A DNA stretch of 64,000 nucleotides from Hevea brasiliensis (lineage: Eukaryota > Streptophyta > Magnoliopsida > Malpighiales > Euphorbiaceae), in the NCBI RefSeq assembly GCF_030052815.1, contig NC_079498.1, forward strand, positions 75,502,992-75,566,991. Reading direction: 5' to 3'. The notes beneath the pieces are model-generated. The model searched no databases. It saw only the letters and a list, made by a program, of their open reading frames with translations, and was not told the origin of the DNA. The position numbers and the translations under genes are program-made. This document shows, one piece after another, positions 32,968 to 44,962 of the stretch. The first letter of the stretch is position 1; each line of letters begins with the position of its first letter.

Positions 32968-35900
32968 TGTAACACCCCTATTTGCATAGCCTGGTATATT
33001 TCACTATTCCAGTGACCGGTGTCAGTTCGAACAATTAAGGGGATTAAAACCACACTTAAGACAAATAGATAAGCCCTAAACCCAAATAATTAGTAATTGC
33101 CAATTAGTTAAGTATAAATAAGAAAAACAGAACATAAGAAGTTAAATGAGCCAAGAGTCACAGCGATGGGTGACCTTCTCGAGAAGGATTGCAAAGTCAA
33201 TTTAAACTCAAATTTCAAATCGTAAAATGTGACATCGCTGTCCTTAGGACTATTACGAACACATTGGAAAAGAGAAAATCATGAAAAAAAATTGTTAAGC
33301 CAGTCAAATAATTAGATCAGGAAGCCGAAAGAAATATTGAATTATTTGCAAACCGGGTCGAACCAGCGAGGCTCAATTTGGTCATTTGACCCTGAGAGCT
33401 GACTCCTGACCTGAATGTCAAATAAAATCAGAGAAAATAAAATTTTGGAATCGGAAATCAAATTAAGTAACTAAAGGAAAAATAAAGGAAAAAGAAAAAT
33501 AATTATAAGTTGAATTATTACATCACACATATGACATCATGAATGATGTTAAAATTTATTTTAATTTTCCCCCAATAATTGACCAAGTCAAATATAATTA
33601 GTAAACACATAAAACACAAAAAAATTAAATGAAATTTTACTCTTCTTCCCTCACCATTTTCGGCCAACTCTCTCTCTCCCAAGCTCTCTCACTCAAAACT
33701 CCATTAAAGCTCATTTTGAGCTTGATCAAACCCTAAATCCCACCATAAAGCCTCCCTTTTCTGTCATTAAGCCTTGTTAACTCCACTTGAGAAGAAGCTT
33801 GAGCAAGAAAAGAAAAGAGGAAAAGGAAGGAATTGAAGGATTTGAAATTCTAAGAAAGGTTAGTAAGCTAAACTTGATTTGTTAGTTGATTTTATTGTGT
33901 TTATAGTTGAATAAACTTAGAAATTCACTTAAAAGGAAATGAAAACAACTTTGGAGGACTAGTTATGGAATTCGGTTAGTTAGGGTTTGATGTGGAAATG
34001 TAAAAATTTGATTGAATTAAACTTGTTAGAATGCTTGAATGATGTATGTAAGCTATGGATTGGTGATTGGAATGTATTAGATTTGAAGTGCATGAAAATT
34101 AGGGTTTGGACACCTAGGGTTTGGGAGGCAATAATGTGAGAATTGGTCAAACGTTGTGTTTGACCTTGTTTGAAATGAAAAATGGTCATTTGTGACCAAT
34201 TGAGCTGTGTTAGAAGTGTTAGAAGTGAGTTTAAATTCGGACTGAAAATGGCCATGCTGCAGGCAGCAAGACCAAGGTCTCTTTGGGAGACCAAAACTGA
34301 AAATTTACAAGTTCAATTGGTGTAAGGCCAATTGGGAATGCAAATAGACACAAAATGAACCAATTTTCATTTAAGAATCATGCCCAAAAAGTGACCAAAA
34401 CCTAGTGAACAAATTGACCAAATCTAGATTTATGCAGTCTGACCTATACAAAAATAACTAAATGAACAGTTTTTATTCATTTGGCCAGAACTTGGTATGT
34501 GGGTGAAGTTGGAATTCCCATGCCTATTAAGCCTTAGAAAGTCAACAAATTGACTTGAATAGTGTCACGAATAGTAACCCTGAAACACAAATTTTAAAGA
34601 ACGTCAAGTTTAGCACATTAGAGCTAGGTAGAAGTGAATTTAAATTTATTTTTGGATTTATGCTAAGTTATGATGCTGAAACACTGTGAAACTGTGTGTT
34701 TCAGTGGAAAAGAATACCGGGAAGGAACCCGAGGTGTCGAGTCAAGGCCAAAAGGTGACTCATATAAGGTTTGTGCACAACGTAGAATTTCTGTAAATTT
34801 TCTTCTGCATATTGTTTTGAATAATTTGAAATATTAAATTGTAACATCATTGTGACGAAATATTTATTATGCTTTTGATTTAAATTGTTGAAAGTTATTT
34901 GTGTATATTTGAAATGGCAATGTTTAGTAAATTGTTAAGATAAGTTTTGAAACCACAGTGTCATGACCATATATTTGAACACCTCACTAGCATGACTAAT
35001 GGGGGTAATTAGTTTCAAATTTTGATTCCTTCTCTGGTTGAAGTATTGAGGTGTGTGCCAATAGAAGAAGAAATTGAATGGGTATCCATATATTTGAGCT
35101 AGCTAGCCTTGTGATGTGACTTCTCCTTAGCCTCTGGCTATTAAGATTATATTTGTTTCAAATGGCATGATATAACTGTGAGTTTTATGAAATTGGTTTT
35201 GACACTTCGAAATGAAATTGTTTGGATTAAAATCTCATAATTCATGTTTTATATTTAATTCTCATGTTCAGTCCAATTTTTGAATAAATGTGATTTAAAT
35301 TATGCATAAAATTTATTTTAGCATGTTGTGCACCACTGAGTCCTAGTACTCAGTGATGATTGTTATTGCTGTTGCAGATTTAGAGACTAGAGGAGCAACA
35401 GATTGAGCTACCTGCTTTGAAGCTATTGGGTGTATTTATACCCTGACTGCAAAAATTCATTTTGATGTATGTAATGTATGTAATGGTATGGACATATAAA
35501 ACTTGTCTTGAGCAGTTTGTATAAAGTTTGTAATAAATTTTAGTTTGAATTTCTCTTAATGTAAATTTTTGTAATGATGTATATAAATTATTTTATCTTT
35601 AATGAAATATGAATGGAAGTATTTTGTTTTAAATTGAATGAAATTCATTAATGGTATTTTGATGATTGTTGAATATTGGAAATTGTGGGTTTGAATTTTT
35701 GGAGATTGATAAATGATGTTGAAATTGATTGTGAATTTGAAGAAGTTGTTGAGACCGATTATTGGAAGTACTTTTTACAGGAATTTGAAGAACTGTTTTC
35801 TCAAAATACAGACGGCACTCTGCTAAAATTTTTATAAAATTTGTGGAAAAATAAAATGGGCCAAAAATTTTAACTACTTTTCAACTTTAAATAAATGATG

Positions 35901-36053
35901 TTAGTACCTATTAGAAAATGCTCACCACTTATAAAAAGTAAGAAAATTATTTTAAAATAGGGTACTTAATGAGTTGTCGGTAGGTGAAGTTCGGTAATTC
36001 ATTAGGTATTCTACGGGATCATGTTATACCTTACAGAGGGGTAAGGTGTGACA
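32968..36053 (+). repeat. E3 5' LTR (3086 bp, internally deleted)
   Basis: Starts TGTAACACCCC, ends GGTGTGACA. Compared with the 3' LTR it lacks about 430 bp between the stem-loop region and 'ggtatgtgggtgaag' (junction near 34493), plus about 19 bp near 35410. These later losses explain the length difference within the pair. Confidence 0.92.
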
Positions 36054-36061
36054 TGTTTTAG

Positions 36062-36073
36062 TGGTATCAGAGC
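36062..36073 (+). other. E3 primer binding site
   Basis: An exact TGGTATCAGAGC, complementary to the 3' end of plant initiator-Met tRNA, eight bases after the LTR. Confidence 0.9.
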
Positions 36074-36243
36074 AAAATTTTTGAAGTATGTTTTAACTTA
36101 TGAATTTGTGTCTTTTCTTTGTTAAGTACAACTGCTCAATGTCCTTATCTGTTACATACATTGCATTACATCATAAATATGAACTAATAGAGGGAAATCT
36201 CCTTGTGTTATTTGTTCAGGAGATACCCTAACTTCAGACTGAA

Positions 36244-37457
36244 ATGGAAGAAGGGGATCGCTCAGTCGAGCAATCTGTTGAAGCTGAGGCACAAGGGGAA
36301 GCCCCAGCTCTACAAAACGTCAGTGGATCAGTAGCACCAGCCCCACAAATGTCGCGATTTCTGCACGGTTGCCTGCAGATGGCTGCGATGTTTCAACAAA
36401 TGGCTGGGGGTATGCCTGCTCAAGCTCCACCCCAAATACCTGTGGTACAACCACAACCTCCAGCCAGACAGTATGACAAGTTATTGAAGTATGGAGCTAC
36501 TGAATTCAAGGGTACAGTAGACCCTTTAGAGGCAGAGTATTCAAGAAGTTGCACTGCCAAGATGAACTGAAGTTTGAATACTCCGTGTCACTACTGCAAG
36601 GGGATGCATATGATTGGTGGAAGACCATCCCCCACAGCTTGGCTGAACCACCAGTACTGACCTAGGATGACTTCATCAGAGAGTTCAGATAAAAATACGT
36701 CCCAAATGCATATGTGGATCAAAAACTGCAAGAATTTCTGAGTTTGAAACAAGGCAACAGAACAGTGGCAGAATATGAGAGGGAGTTCTCCCGCTTAAGC
36801 CACTATGCTGGGAGTCTCCTTTCTGCTAGCAAGGAAAGGTGCAAGAGATTTGAGACTGGTTTGAAGCCCAGTTTGAGGAAGCAAGTAGTGGGATTCAGAT
36901 ACAGCAACTTCTCTGAGCTCATCTCTCAAGAACTTGAGCTAGAAAGGATTGAATCAGAAGTGACACCTGTAAAAGAAAAATCAGAAAAGACTGAGAAAAC
37001 AGAGAAAGATAAAGGTGAAAAGTCAGTAGAGCAAAGTTTTAGTGGTACTTCTTGGAAGAAGAAGAAATTTGGTGGACCTAGCAGAGGTCAAGGTGGAATA
37101 TTTGGAAGGGGCAGATTCTCTAGATAGAGACCCCCTAGGTTTGGTCAGCAGTCGAGCAGGGGTTCATATCCTGCCTGCCTCTGTGAGACTTGTGGCAAGA
37201 TTCATGGGGGAGAATGCTATTAGGCAACAAGAGCCTACTTTAACAGTGGAGGCAAGGGCCATTTAACTAAAGACTGCACTAGTGCTCCTAGATTTGGTCT
37301 AGCTCCTACGACTGCAGAAGGATCTATTCAGAGTCCTGCTCCCAGAGGTTCATAACCAATTGGTAGAGGAAGAGGTAGAGGTAGAGGCACTGCTTCAGGC
37401 AGTCAGGGCACTGTTGGTCAGTCAGCACAAGGAAGTGTTTCAACTAGGGTTTACAAG
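36244..37457 (+). pseudogene. E3 Gag (degenerate)
   Basis: It starts like E2 ('MEEGDRSVEQS'). Just after 'VDPLEA' a 25 bp deletion relative to E2 shifts the frame at about 36536, giving early termination at 36570. The capsid then continues in a second frame with stops where E2 has Trp and Gln. The stretch 36714-37127 retains 'VAEYEREFSRLSHY' and 'RCKRFETGL'. The first knuckle is intact, TAG follows at 37221-37223 (same codon as in E2), and the second knuckle has lost two cysteines (Tyr and Ser). Confidence 0.88.
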
Positions 37458-38638
37458 ATGAGACAGCGAGAAGAGGCTGAGACTTCCGATGTGGTAGTCG
37501 GTACATTCTCTATCTCTGATCAAGAAGTATTTGTGTTGTTTGATTCGGGTTCAACCCACTCATATGTTAGTGCTAGCATAGTCAGTTCACTTGCTATTCC
37601 ATGTGTCCAAATGGGTTTTGAAGTGCTAGTAACTAGTCAATTAGGACAAGAGGTCCGGGTCAACAGAATCTATAGAGATTATCCTTTGGTGATCCAAGGG
37701 CATGTTTTTCTATCAGATTTGATTGAAATGCCCTTCAGAGATTATGATATCATCTTGGGCATGGATTGGTTAGCCAGGCATCACGCCATGATTGACTGTA
37801 GACAGAAGATAGTCACTTTTGGTCTCCCTCTGTACGTTGATGTGGTAATACATGGGGAGAGGCATTTACTGCCATCAAACATCATTTCGGCTACACTAGC
37901 CAAAAGGATGATCAGAAAAGGGTGTGGAGCATACTTGGCACATGTGATAGACACCCAAGTGGGGAGCCCAGCACTCAGGGACATCCCTACAGTATGTGAC
38001 TTTTTGGATGTGTTTCCTGATTGATTGCCAGGATTACCTCCAGAAATAGAGGTGCAGTTTGAGATTGATGTTATGCCTGGTGTGGACCCAATCTCTATAA
38101 CACCATATAGAATGGCACCTGCAGAACTAAAAGAGTTGAAAGTGCAGTTGTAAGAGCTATTTGACAAGGGCTTTATCTGCCCTAGTGTGTCACCTTGGGG
38201 AGCGCCAATGTTGCTTGTTAAGAAGAAGGATGGCACTCTCCGCTTATGCATTGACTATCGACAGTTGAATAAGGTGACAATAAAGAATAGATACCCATTG
38301 TCCCGCATTGATGACTTATTTGATCAGTTGGGGGATGCAGCTGTGTTCTCCAAAATTGACCTGAGATCAAGTTATTATCAACTGAAAGTACAAGAGCAGA
38401 GTATTTCTAAAATTGCCTTTAGAACCCACTATGGCTATTATGAATTCTTGGTCATACCATTCGGGTTAACTAATGCTCCGGCTGCTTTTATGGATCTGAT
38501 GAACACTATCTTCAGACCATACCTCGATCAGTTTGTTGTGGTATTCATAGGTGATATATTAGTCTATTCGAGGAGTGCAGAAGAGCATGATAGACATCTG
38601 TGGATTGTACTACAAACTTTGAAGGAGAAACAGCTATA
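37458..38638 (+). pseudogene. E3 protease and reverse transcriptase, N-terminal part
   Basis: The protease (37458-38024) has 'LFDSGSTHSY' and 'DIILGMDWL' and ends in a TGA within '[10 protein letters not shown]'. A TAA follows at about 38150. RT is open again from 38187: '[18 protein letters not shown]', '[13 protein letters not shown]'. The catalytic box reads FIGD instead of FIDD near 38548, removing an essential Asp. E4 cuts the gene at 38644, and the RT resumes at 46869. Confidence 0.9.
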
Positions 38639-38643
38639 TGCCA
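38639..38643. repeat. E4 target-site duplication, left copy
   Basis: TGCCA at 38639-38643 recurs at 46864-46868, flanking E4. Confidence 0.95.
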
Positions 38644-41600
38644 TGTCACACCTCACCCCTCTGTAAGGCATGACATGATCCCGTAGAATACCTAATGAAC
38701 TACCGAACTTCACCTACCGATAATTCATTAAGTACACTACAAGGGATTTTAAAACAAATTTCTTACATTCTAGAAGTGGTGAGCATTTTGGGAGGAGTTA
38801 AAAACCATTTATTCAAAGTTTAAATACTAGTAAAAAAATTTTTGTCCATTTTAATTTTGCCGCAAATTTTATAAAAATTTTGACAGAGTTCCGTTTGTAT
38901 TTAGAGAAAACAGTTCTTTAAATACCTAAAAAAAAAACTTCCAATAATTTTCTCAACTCCCAACCTCCAATAAATCTCAAATCAATTTAATTCAATTCAC
39001 TTCAAAATAATTCCATAATCCAAATCAAAATTTATCGTCTCAAAATATTTAATAACTTCATTCACAAGGCATAAAGTATGAAATTCACAAGTACAAATAT
39101 TAATTTACAGAAGGAAATCCAAAAATAATATTATTACAATTTATTTTACAACTGCTCAACTTTACATTGATACATAAAGCGTTATAATATTTACATCAAA
39201 ATTAACTACAAGGGTATAAAATAATACCCGTACAAAAGATCAGTGTGGTCCTCAATTCAATAGTAGCTCACTCTGCTGCTTTTTCCTTGCTCTTATCTGC
39301 AACAGCAAAATAAGCTATCGCTGAGTATAAAAATACTTAGTGGTGCACAATAAAAATTTAAAATACAATACATAAATCATTCATTGATGAAACACAATTT
39401 AAATATTTCTCAATCACATTTCACAAATTATCAAAGCTCATAATAACACAATTTAGGCAAATAATTTAATAAACACAATGTTGCCAAAATCATACACAAC
39501 TTAAGCCATGATACAAAATTTCTGATCAATGCTGTGTTGTAGACTATGACAAAGCAATCTACAACCCCATTAATCGAAATCAATGAGGGAGGTGGCTAGC
39601 TAGCTAATGAGTACTCATCCGATCTCAACCTCAACTGACAAGCCAGAGAGGGAGGAAAATGAACGATCTCAACCCCATAAATGGAGGAAGAATAATGTGA
39701 TACTGTCATGCTAAGTGTGAACACAAAATCAATTCAAAACAATTTATTCAAATAATTTATGAGAAATCTGGTCAATTTTCAAAGTCATATTCACAATCAT
39801 AAATGGCAACACAATTCATAATTAACTAAAAAAAAATCAAATTTTCAAGAGTCATATATTTAAAAAAAAAATTACTGTGCACAGACCTGACGTGAGTCGC
39901 CTCTAGGCCTTGACTCAGACTCTCCGAGTTTCCAAGTCTTTTTCAGCTGAAACACATAGTTTCATAGTGTTTCAGTACCATAACTTAGCATAAATCCAAA
40001 AATAAATTTAACTTCACTTTTACCTAGCTCTAACGTGCTAAATTCGATGTTCTCAAAGTTTTTGTGTTTCGGGTTACTATTCACTACACTATTCAAGTCA
40101 AATTGTTGACTTTTTAAGGCTTAATAGGTATGGGAACTCCAACTTCACCCACATACCACATTTTGGTCATTAAATTTATTGGTTTTGGTCATTTTCTCAA
40201 AGCTGAAGTTCTTTTGGCAAAATTGTCAAATTTTCAGTTTTGGTGCTTCTAGTTGCACTGTTCTATTGGTAATTTTACTCTTGGAATTTGGCAAAACTTC
40301 CTTCATATAAAATGTTCCTTATTGTCTTAAGTTTATTCTCATTTTTGGATCACTCCAATTGGAGTTTTGTAGCTCAAGTTATGGCCATTTGAACCATGGC
40401 TGCCGGATTGGAAACAATCCAGATTTTCTGGGCAATTTTGGTGCTGGCAGTTTTGGGTCACCAAATTGGGGTGGCTAAATGACTTGGTTTCTGGCAGAAT
40501 TTGGGTTTGTGTTCTGCATGAAAGTTTTAGGTCTATATCTCATCTAACCACTGATAAAATTTCTGGTCATTTGGACCTGCCTAGCTCGAGTTATGACTAA
40601 ATGAACAAACACTATTCATTTGGTCAGTTTGTACTGGGCAGCCTGCACTTTTCCAACTTTGGTCAATTTGTTCACTAGGTTTTGGTCACTTTTTGGGCAT
40701 GCTTCCTAAATGAAAATTATGTAATTTAGTGTCTATTTTCATCCTCAATTGGTTCCATACCAATTGGACTTGTAAAATTTCATTTTTGGTCCTTCAAAGT
40801 TGACTTGGTCATGCTGCCAGCAGCATGAACACACTCCCTCCGAATTTGATTTTAATTCCAACCATTCCAACACAACTCATTTGGTCCCAAATGACCATTT
40901 TTCACTTCACAATAGGTCAAACATATCATTTACCCATTTCTCCAAATTTTTGCCTCAAAACCCTAGGTCTCCAAACCCTAACCACACTAAATTGTTGCAT
41001 TTAATCACATTTAAGCATTTCAATCTTACTACCACTTTCATACAAGCTTACTAACACATTTAATTCATTCAAAACACATCATGCTCTCATACATCCATGG
41101 CTGACCAAAATTTCAGTTTGTTCCTCCCCACATTTTTTTATTTCATTTCATTAGTTTCTAAGTTTATTTAAGTAACTAAATATGCATTTAAAGTAGAAAA
41201 TTGAAAGTTAGCATACTAACCTTTCTTAGAACTTCAAATCTCTATCTTTTGTTCTTCTTTCTTCTTTAAATCTTCTTCTTAAGTTGAGATAACAAGCTCT
41301 AGTAAGGTTTTTATGGGAGTTATTAAGGTTAAGTGAAGAAATTAAAGCTTGAGTGCAAGCTTTAATGGAGGATTAGCAATGGAGAAATGAGGGAGAGAGT
41401 GAGGCAGCACTTAGGGAAGAAAGAGAGCTTTTTGTTTTTTTTCTTTTCTTTTCTTTTCTTTTATCTATTTTAGCTTATGGAAGACCCCAAAAAATCAATT
41501 TAATTAATTTATTAATTATAACATTTATGGCATCATGCATGATGTCATGCATGATGTCATCTCCCTACACCTTTTTCATTTTCTTTCTTTTTTTTTTATT

Positions 41601-42105
41601 AGTTCTTTAATTTAATTCCCAACTCTGAAATTTTCTTTTCTCTGATTTTATTTGACAGTTAGGTTAGGAGTCAGCTCTCGGGGTTAATTGACTAAAGTGC
41701 CCCTCACCGGTTTATCCCGGTTTGCAAATAATTCAATATTTCTTCCGGCTCCCTGACCTAATTATTTGACTGGCTTAGCAGTTCTTTTTCGTGATTTTCT
41801 CTTTTCCACTGTGTTCATAAGGGTCCTAAGGATCACAGCGTCACATTTTACGATTTGAAATTTGAGTTTAAAATGACTTCGCAGTCGTTCCCGAGAAGGT
41901 CACCCATCGCTGTGACTCTCGGCTCGTTTAACCTCTTATGTTCTGTTTTTCTTATTTATACTTAACTAATTGAACATTACTAATTATTTGTGTTTATGGC
42001 TTCTCTAATTGACTTAAGTGTGGTTCTAATCCCCTCAATTATCTGGACCAACTTTGGTCACCGGAACAGTGAAATATACCAGGCTATACCAATAGGGGTG
42101 TTACA
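38644..42105 (-). repeat. E4 3' LTR (3462 bp)
   Basis: The minus strand starts TGTAACACCCC at 42105 and ends GGTGTGACA at 38644. The expanded palindrome array 'catcatgcatgatgtcatgcatgatgtc' type (about 41530-41560) is in tandem form. A perfect ACTCCAATTGGAGT palindrome lies at 40352-40365. The stem-loop region is near 40590-40625 and the double hairpin near 39310-39355 (with one mismatch). No gene seen. Confidence 0.93.
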
Positions 42106-42127
42106 ATTCTCCCCCCCCCCCCCCCTT
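42106..42127 (-). other. E4 polypurine tract with a 15 bp G run
   Basis: The plus strand has 15 consecutive C (42111-42125), so the minus-strand tract is AA then 15 G then AGAAT. E2 has 7 G, E3 has 4 and E5 has 7 at this place. The homopolymer may have expanded or be length-uncertain. Confidence 0.8.
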
Positions 42128-42149
42128 AAAATAAATTTCGTCTCGAAAT

Positions 42150-43576
42150 TTTACTTGGTATCAATCTCTTAACAGCTGTGGGTGCTGTCTCCTCATGTCC
42201 TCCTCTCGTTCCCAAGTAGCCTCCTGGCCTGAATGATGGTTCCACAACACTTTTACCAATGGTATCTACTTGTTTCGTAGCTGCTTCACCTCATAAGCAA
42301 GAATCTCTACGGGTTCTTCTACATATGTGAGGTCTGGATTCACTTCAATTTCCTCTACTGGTAGTACATGAGATGGGTTTGATCGATACCTTCTCAACAT
42401 AGACACATGGAAGACATTATGTATCTTCTCCAACTCTGGAGGCAGTGCCAACCGATATGCCAAAGGACCCACTCTTTCCAGAACCTGATATGGCCCAATG
42501 AAACGAGGACTCAGTTTCCCCTTTCTGCCGAATCTTATAATTCTCTTCCAAGGAGAAACTTTGAGGAAAACTTTCTCACCCACTGCATACTCAATATCCC
42601 TTCTCTTTAGATCAATGTAGGACTTCTGACGGTCTGATGCAGTCTTAAGTCAATCTCTGATCACCCTGATTTTCTCTTCAGTCTGTTGAACAATTTCAGG
42701 TCCAATCATCTTTCTTTCGCCCACGTCATCCCAACACAACGAGGTTCTACATTTTTTGCCATACAAAGCTTCATATGGAGGCATCCTAATGCTTGATTGG
42801 TAGCTATTGATTGTAAGCAAACTCAATCAAAGGCAAGTGTGTATCCTAACTACCCTCAAACTCAATCACACAAGCCTGTAGCATGTCCTCCAAGATCTGA
42901 ATTACCCTCTCAGACTGGCCATCTGTCTGTGGGTGGAATGCAGTAGTGAAGTTCAATCTAGTTCCTAGGGCTCTCTAAAGACTATCACAGAATCTAGAAG
43001 TGAACCTAGGATATATGTTGATACAATGGATACTGGCACTCCATGAAGTCTCACAATCTCATCGATGTACAACCTGGCCAATCTATCTAAACTGTAGTCC
43101 ATTCGGACTGGCAGAAAATGAGCAGACTTAGTCAGTCTGTCAATAATGACCCATACTGCATCATGACTTTTCTGTGTCCTCAGAAGTCCTATTACAAAAT
43201 CCATCGTTATTCTTTCCCATTTCCATTCTGGCACTAGTAGTGGATGTAACAACCCAGTGGGTATTTGATGCTCTGCCTTTACTTGCTGACAAGTTAGGCA
43301 TTTGGATACAAACTCTGTCACATCTCTCTTCATACCCATCCACCAGTAATGCTCCTTTAGTCCTCTATACATTTTTGTACCACCAGGGTTCATGGCAAAA
43401 GGAGATTCATGTGCTTCTTTCAAAATGATCTACCTCAAATCAATATCATTAGGAACACACATTCTGCCCTCGTGTAGTAGTAAACCATCATTTCTGATTG
43501 AGAACTCTGGTTTCTTGCCCTATCTGACTTCTTCCAACAGCTTTTGATACCTTTCATCATTCTGAGCAGCCATTCT
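42150..43576 (-). pseudogene. E4 integrase and chromodomain (degenerate)
   Basis: Minus-strand translation from 43423 gives 'AMNPGGTKMY', '[12 protein letters not shown]', 'MDFVIGLL' and '[10 protein letters not shown]', then diverges at the second catalytic Asp: 'IVS' is followed by out-of-frame residues, so 'SDRDPRF' is lost by a small deletion. Several stops follow. The C-terminal part (42583-42266) is open: 'SPWKRIIRFGRKGKLSPRFIGPY', 'HVSMLRRYRS', 'EEPVEILAYEVKQL'. The chromodomain end continues past a stop to 'EATWEREEDM'. Integration activity is lost. Confidence 0.88.
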
Positions 43577-43579
43577 AAT

Positions 43580-44962
43580 CTAATCAATCAACACTGGTTG
43601 TACATGCCATGCAACTGCTGTCTGCCCCTTATCATTAATCTCTAAGCTGGTATGCAGTGATCTTAACTCATGCACCAAAGACAAAGGAGTAACCCGTAGA
43701 TTTGCCATAGTCTTGCGACTTAGGGCGTCAGCCACAACATTAGCTTTCCCTGGCTGATAGTCTATCAGACAATCGTAGTCCTTAATCAACTCTAACCATC
43801 TCCTCTGTCTCAAATTCAACTCTTTCTGGGTGCCCAAATACTTCAAACTCTTATGATCTGTATAGATGTAACACTTCTCCCCATACAAATAATGTCTCAA
43901 GATCTTAAGAGCAAACACAATAGCTGCAAGATCCAAATCATGTGTCGAATAATTCCTCTCATGCGGTTTCAACTGGCGTGATGCATAGGCAATGACATTT
44001 CGATCTTGCATCAACACACAACCTAACCCATTGTGAGAAGCATCGCTGTAAACTGTATATTCTTTACCCGGTATAGGTAAAGTCAGGATTGGAGCCTCAG
44101 TTAAACATCTCTTCAATTCATCAAAACTTTGCTGGCATTTGTCCGTCCACTGAAATTTCACATCCTTTCTAAGTAGCTTGGTCAGTGGAGATGCCAACAT
44201 GGAGAATCCCTTCACAAATCGACGGTAGTATCCAGCTAACCCTAAAAAACTGCGAATCTCTATGACATTTCTAGGTGGCTTCCAATTAAGGACAGCTTTA
44301 ATCTTGCTAGGATCTACCTTAATACCCTCTGCTGATACTATATGCCCCAAAAATGATATCTTCTTCAGCCAAAATTCACACTTCGACAGTTTGGCATATA
44401 GCTGTTTCTCCCTCAAAGTCTGTAGTACAATCCGTAGATGTCTATCATGCTCTTCTGCATTCCTCGAATAGACCAATATATCATCGATAAATACCACAAC
44501 AAACTGGTCGAGGTATGGTCTGAAGATAGTGTTCATCAGATCCATAAAAGCAGCCGGAGCATTAGTTAACCCGAATGGTATGACCAAGAACTCATAATGG
44601 CCATAGCGAGTTCTGAAGGCAGTTTTAGGAATACTCTGCTCTTGTACTCTCAACTGATAATAACCTTATCTCAGGTTAATTTTGGAGAACACAGTTGCAC
44701 CTCTCTACTGATCAAATAAGTCATCAATACGGGGAAATGGATATCTGTTCTTTATTATCACCTTATTCAACTACCGATAGTCAATGCATAACCAGAGAGT
44801 GCCATCCTTCTTCTTTACAAACAATACTGATGCTCCCCAAGGTGACACACTAGGGTGGATAAAGCCCTTATCAAGCAGCTCTTGCAACTGTACTTTCAAT
44901 TCTTTTAGTTCTGCAGGTGCCATTCTATACGGCGCTATGGAGATTGGGTACACACCAGGCAT
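43580..44962 (-). pseudogene. E4 reverse transcriptase and RNase H
   Basis: From 44962 the RT N-terminus reads '[14 protein letters not shown]' and '[14 protein letters not shown]', then three stops fall between 44770 and 44655. A 357-codon open stretch (44653-43580) follows with '[18 protein letters not shown]', an intact 'FIDD' box (residues 55-58 of this stretch), '[16 protein letters not shown]' and a complete RNase H ('[15 protein letters not shown]', '[10 protein letters not shown]', '[13 protein letters not shown]'). The stretch ends in TAG/TAA-type stops before integrase. Catalytic residues are intact but the enzyme lacks its fingers in frame. Confidence 0.9.

Noticed and set aside
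33980..34294. 104-codon antisense frame, repeated at 50158-50472
   Set aside because: Again a pair of LTR copies (E3); related frames at 19122-19549 and 27652-28061 have diverged without a coding pattern.
40960..40990. Telomere-like CCCTAAA pieces (also near 7923 and 31277)
   Set aside because: Single scattered heptamers in LTRs, not arrays.
41400..41470. Pyrimidine-rich TTTTCTTTTC tract as a microsatellite of interest
   Set aside because: Common simple sequence in these LTRs, of similar form at 18790 and 46200; nothing specific.
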